Shown here piece after piece: positions 61,607 through 64,000 of a DNA stretch of 64,000 nt (positions are counted from its first letter, which is position 1; the number at the start of each line of letters is the position of its first letter). Source of the DNA: Sphingomonas sp. ID1715. Lineage in GTDB: Bacteria; Pseudomonadota; Alphaproteobacteria; Sphingomonadales; Sphingomonadaceae. Where the stretch lies: NCBI RefSeq assembly GCF_013044515.1, contig NZ_JABEPR010000001.1:682001-746000 (forward strand), read 5' to 3'. The notes beneath the pieces are model-generated. The model saw only the letters and a program-made list of their open reading frames with translations. It was not told the origin of the DNA and searched no databases. Both the position numbers and the translations under genes were made by a program.

Positions 61607-61720
61607 TTCTCTCCCAGAACATGCAGGACGCGCCACAAGGGGGAGCAGCGGTCCGCATTCCCCGAACGCCACCGCGCCGGTCTCGTTCCAACCGGGGAAC
61701 GACGTCCGAAGCCGGACAGG

Positions 61721-61915
61721 TCAGCTGGAGCGTTCGGCTGCTTCGTTCGCCCCCAGCTTCTCGGCGATCCGCTCGACCTCTTCGTCGGATGGGGGCTCGG
61801 GCAGCGCGTCCTCGCCGGGAGCGACGGCGTCGTCCGGAATGCCAGGGCCGGTGCCGGCGATCGTATCGTCCAACGGCCGGGCATTGGTGCCGGTGCCTTC
61901 TCGCTCGTCCATCAT
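61721..61915 (-). CDS. Small acidic hypothetical protein
   Basis: A 64-residue very acidic protein (Asp/Glu and Pro rich), probably disordered, with a short helical end (SDEEVERIAEKLGANEAA). No signal or domain. It follows the YihY gene by ten bases on the same strand, and ribosome-site-like GAAAGGAACG precedes the ATG, so it is likely real. Function unknown. Confidence 0.7.
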   Translation of the reverse strand: MMDEREGTGTNARPLDDTIAGTGPGIPDDAVAPGEDALPEPPSDEEVERIAEKLGANEAAERSS

Positions 61916-61925
61916 CGTTCCTTTC

Positions 61926-63038
61926 TCATTCGGCAGGCTGTGCGCTGCGGCGGCTGGGGATCAGTGCCAGAAGCAGGATCAGCAAGGCCTCGGAGACTTT
62001 GAGACCATAAGGCAAGGTTGAGGTCGTCTCCTCTCGCCGCGCAGCAGGCGCGGGCGTTCCAATCGGACTCTCGTCATGGGCGTGACCATCCTCGTCGGGC
62101 GCAACGCGATCGGCCATCTGGGCACCGCGCTGGCCGAGCGGGCGTTCGGCGCCACGAGTCGTGTCACGCGCAGTCTGATGCTCGAGTTCCGAGTTGAGTT
62201 CGGCGCCGAGCAGCAGCACGAGCGCCGACAGGTAGAGCCAGGTAAGCAGTACGACGACTGCACCGAGCGAGCCGTAGGTGGCGTTATAGTTGCCGAAGTT
62301 CGCCACATAGAGGCCGAAGCCCGCTGTCAGCACGCCCCAGCCGATCGCGGCAAAGGCGGAACCCGGCGTCAACCACCGCCACTTGGCGGCATCGCGATCG
62401 GGCGCATAGCGGTAGAGCGTCGCAACGGCAGCTGCGCCGATCGCCGCCAACATCAGCCAGGAAATCAGCTTGCCCAGGAGCAGCAGGCCCGCGGGCGCAC
62501 CGGGGAAGAAGCGGCCGAGATACGAGAACACCGAAATGGCGATCATCGCCACGCCCAGGACCAGCACGGCCCCCAACACCATCGCCAGGTTGATCAGCGT
62601 CTGCTTGACGAAGCCGCGCGTCTCTTCCTCCTCATAGGCGATGTTGAGCGCGGTGACGATCGCGCCGGTTGCCTTGGTCGCGCCCCAGAATGCGAGCGCG
62701 AGTGCGAGGATGAGGCCGAGACCCTTTTTGCTCCCCGCGGTGTTGACGACGTTCATCAGCTGCTCGCCGATCAGCCTGGCCGCCTCGCCCGGCAGCAGCT
62801 GCGACAGTTCCTGAAAGTGGCGCATCACGGCGGCAGGGTCGGCGATCAGGCCATAGGTCAGCACGACTGCGCCGAGCAGCGGCACCATCGCGGTGAAGGC
62901 GTAGAAGGCGACGCCGGCGGCGATCAGCGACAGATTGTCCTGCCCCATCTCGCGCCAGCTGCGCTTCAGCACATCGAGCCAGCCTCTGGCGGGCATCTCC
63001 GTCGGGCTCGCGGCGTCCCTACCCCTTTGATCCGTCAT
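61926..63038 (-). CDS. YihY/UPF0761 family membrane protein
   Basis: A 370-residue inner membrane protein with six hydrophobic spans. DNLSLIAAGVAFYAFTAMVPLLGAVVLTYGL, LWGATKATGAIVTALNIAYEEEETR and TYGSLGAVVVLLTWLYLSALVLLLGAELNSELEHQT are the family's conserved regions. Older names link it to RNase BN or BrkB, but function is not established. The C-terminal 100 residues are charged and end in one extra hydrophobic segment. The ATG at 63038 is preferred; an upstream start adds 17 residues. It forms a unit with the small acidic protein. Confidence 0.88.
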   Translation of the reverse strand: MTDQRGRDAASPTEMPARGWLDVLKRSWREMGQDNLSLIAAGVAFYAFTAMVPLLGAVVLTYGLIADPAAVMRHFQELSQLLPGEAARLIGEQLMNVVNTAGSKKGLGLILALALAFWGATKATGAIVTALNIAYEEEETRGFVKQTLINLAMVLGAVLVLGVAMIAISVFSYLGRFFPGAPAGLLLLGKLISWLMLAAIGAAAVATLYRYAPDRDAAKWRWLTPGSAFAAIGWGVLTAGFGLYVANFGNYNATYGSLGAVVVLLTWLYLSALVLLLGAELNSELEHQTARDTTRGAERPLGQRGAQMADRVAPDEDGHAHDESPIGTPAPAARREETTSTLPYGLKVSEALLILLLALIPSRRSAQPAE

Positions 63039-63108
63039 GGCTTTCAGAACGAGCGGCGAGGCTTTCCGCTCCGATGCAACGGGACACAAAGCAGATCGTT
63101 ACGCCTGC

Positions 63109-64000
63109 ATGCCTGACCCGACGCCGGTCCTGGAGCCCGGCCGCAATTGCTGGCGCATCGAAACCGCCGACCGAGCAGCGCTCGTCGTCGATGCCGCCGA
63201 CTATTATCGCCATGCCAAGCGCGCAATGCTGAAGGCCAGGCAGCAGATCATCCTGATCGGCTGGGACTTCGACACTCGTATCTTCCTGGATCGGGAGGAA
63301 GGTCCGGGCGAACCGACCGAAGGCGTGCCCAATGAACTCGGTCCGTTCATTCAGTGGCTGGCGGAGCACCGGCCGGAGCTCAACATCTACATACTGAAGT
63401 GGGATGTCGGCGCGCTGAAGCTGCTGGGCCGCGGCACGACTCTGCTCCGGCTGGCACGCTGGATGTGGCACGACCGGATCACCTTCAAACTCGACGGCGC
63501 CCACCCGACCGGGGCGAGCCACCACCAGAAGATCCTGGTGGTGGACGACCGCCTGGCCTTTTGCGGCGGCATCGACATGACGGCGGACCGCTGGGACACG
63601 CGGGCCCATGCGCCGGAGCAGCCCGGCCGGAGGCGGCCGACCACGCGGCGGCACTACGACCCGTGGCACGATGCGACCATGGCCGTCGACGGCGACGCGG
63701 CGCGGGCGCTGGGGGAACTCGCCCGCGAGCGGTGGCGTGTGGCGGGCGGTGAGTCGCTGCGCACGCCCAACGTAACGGAGGATGTCTGGCCGCCCGAACT
63801 GAAGCCGCACTTTCGTGACGTGGAACTCGGGATCGCCCGCACGCGCGGCGGCTTCCAGGACCGGCCCGAGGTGCGCGAAAACGAGCGGCTGTTCGTCGAC
63901 CTGATCCGCTCGGCCAGGCGCTTCGTCTATGCGGAGAACCAGTATTTCGCCTCACGCGCGGTCGCCGAGGCGATCGCGGAGCGGCTGCAGGAGCCGGATG
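63109..64000 (+). CDS. Phospholipase D-like protein, cut by the window edge
   Basis: The first 297 codons of a gene that continues past the end of the window. GWDFDTRIFLDRE near residue 51 and HHQKILVVDDRLAFCGGIDM at 138-157 show the first HKD motif (H139, K141, D146). ARRFVYAENQYFAS opens the second half, so a two-HKD phospholipase D or cardiolipin-synthase-like enzyme is expected. There is no signal peptide. It is divergent from the YihY gene across 70 bases. The second HKD motif lies beyond the window and cannot be checked. Confidence 0.85.
   Translation, partial: MPDPTPVLEPGRNCWRIETADRAALVVDAADYYRHAKRAMLKARQQIILIGWDFDTRIFLDREEGPGEPTEGVPNELGPFIQWLAEHRPELNIYILKWDVGALKLLGRGTTLLRLARWMWHDRITFKLDGAHPTGASHHQKILVVDDRLAFCGGIDMTADRWDTRAHAPEQPGRRRPTTRRHYDPWHDATMAVDGDAARALGELARERWRVAGGESLRTPNVTEDVWPPELKPHFRDVELGIARTRGGFQDRPEVRENERLFVDLIRSARRFVYAENQYFASRAVAEAIAERLQEPD

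Noticed and set aside
1-64000. tRNA, rRNA, insertion sequences, integrases or prophage genes
   Set aside because: None was recognised in reading either strand; no terminal inverted repeats or transposase motifs were seen.

Overview
The window is a GC-rich chromosomal stretch from an alphaproteobacterium, most likely a Sphingomonas or close relative. The evidence is six proteins with the PEPxxWA-type C-terminal sorting signal, a single-domain response regulator carrying the FATGYG ('FAT GUY') motif beside an HWE kinase, a TonB receptor/YfiR/hybrid kinase cassette, GTG and TTG starts, and housekeeping genes typical of that group. I saw no rRNA, tRNA, CRISPR array, transposase or phage gene.

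Layout. 0-9.4 kb: an ECF sigma factor overlapping a TPR Ser/Thr kinase, a PEP-CTERM protein, a stress-type flavin-fold protein, a fatty acid desaturase, an epimerase, a DMT exporter, a threonine aldolase and a tandem pair of paralogous PEP-CTERM proteins. 9.4-13.7 kb: pstSCAB phosphate import, with a three-unit Pho box inside the 3' end of an upstream PEP-CTERM gene. 13.8-18 kb: TonB receptor, YfiR-like protein and CHASE8-like hybrid histidine kinase in one overlapping operon. 18-21.2 kb: thiolase and isocitrate lyase (acetyl-CoA and glyoxylate metabolism), with an AT-rich palindrome upstream of aceA. 21.2-34.7 kb: the most distinctive region, a surface-polysaccharide and secreted-protein locus. 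It holds three related right-handed beta-helix proteins, a GT4 and a GT2 glycosyltransferase, a methyltransferase, an O-antigen ligase/polymerase, a subtilase, and a FemAB/GNAT-like protein. One beta-helix protein and the subtilase each end in two nearly identical calcium-binding-like modules of about 143 residues.

34.7-38.4 kb: HWE kinase with FAT GUY regulator, then panB. 38.5-41 kb: YfgM-like TPR protein, bamB and a cupin as one operon ending in a strong terminator. 41-48 kb: small Ala/Asn-rich lipoprotein, alkaline phosphatase family protein, DsbD-family reductase, a lipoprotein and amidohydrolase pair, and a PilZ protein. 48-54.9 kb: a PAS_5 protein, DUF3667 membrane protein, metallo-beta-lactamase-fold hydrolase, PEP-CTERM protein, 3-hydroxyisobutyrate dehydrogenase-like enzyme, an M28 peptidase interrupted by one in-frame amber codon, and hisI. 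55-64 kb: PEP-CTERM metalloprotease, purF, a malonyl-CoA synthetase-like ligase, an SnoaL-like protein, an L,D-transpeptidase, two small proteins, a YihY family membrane protein, and a phospholipase D-like protein cut by the window edge.

A TTAACC element, resembling a CtrA half-site, faces the start codon of seven genes or operons, including three PEP-CTERM genes, a beta-helix gene and the subtilase. It hints at a shared cell-cycle or envelope control of the exported proteins. Database searches were not possible, so all functional names rest on motifs and domain layout read from the translated sequence.
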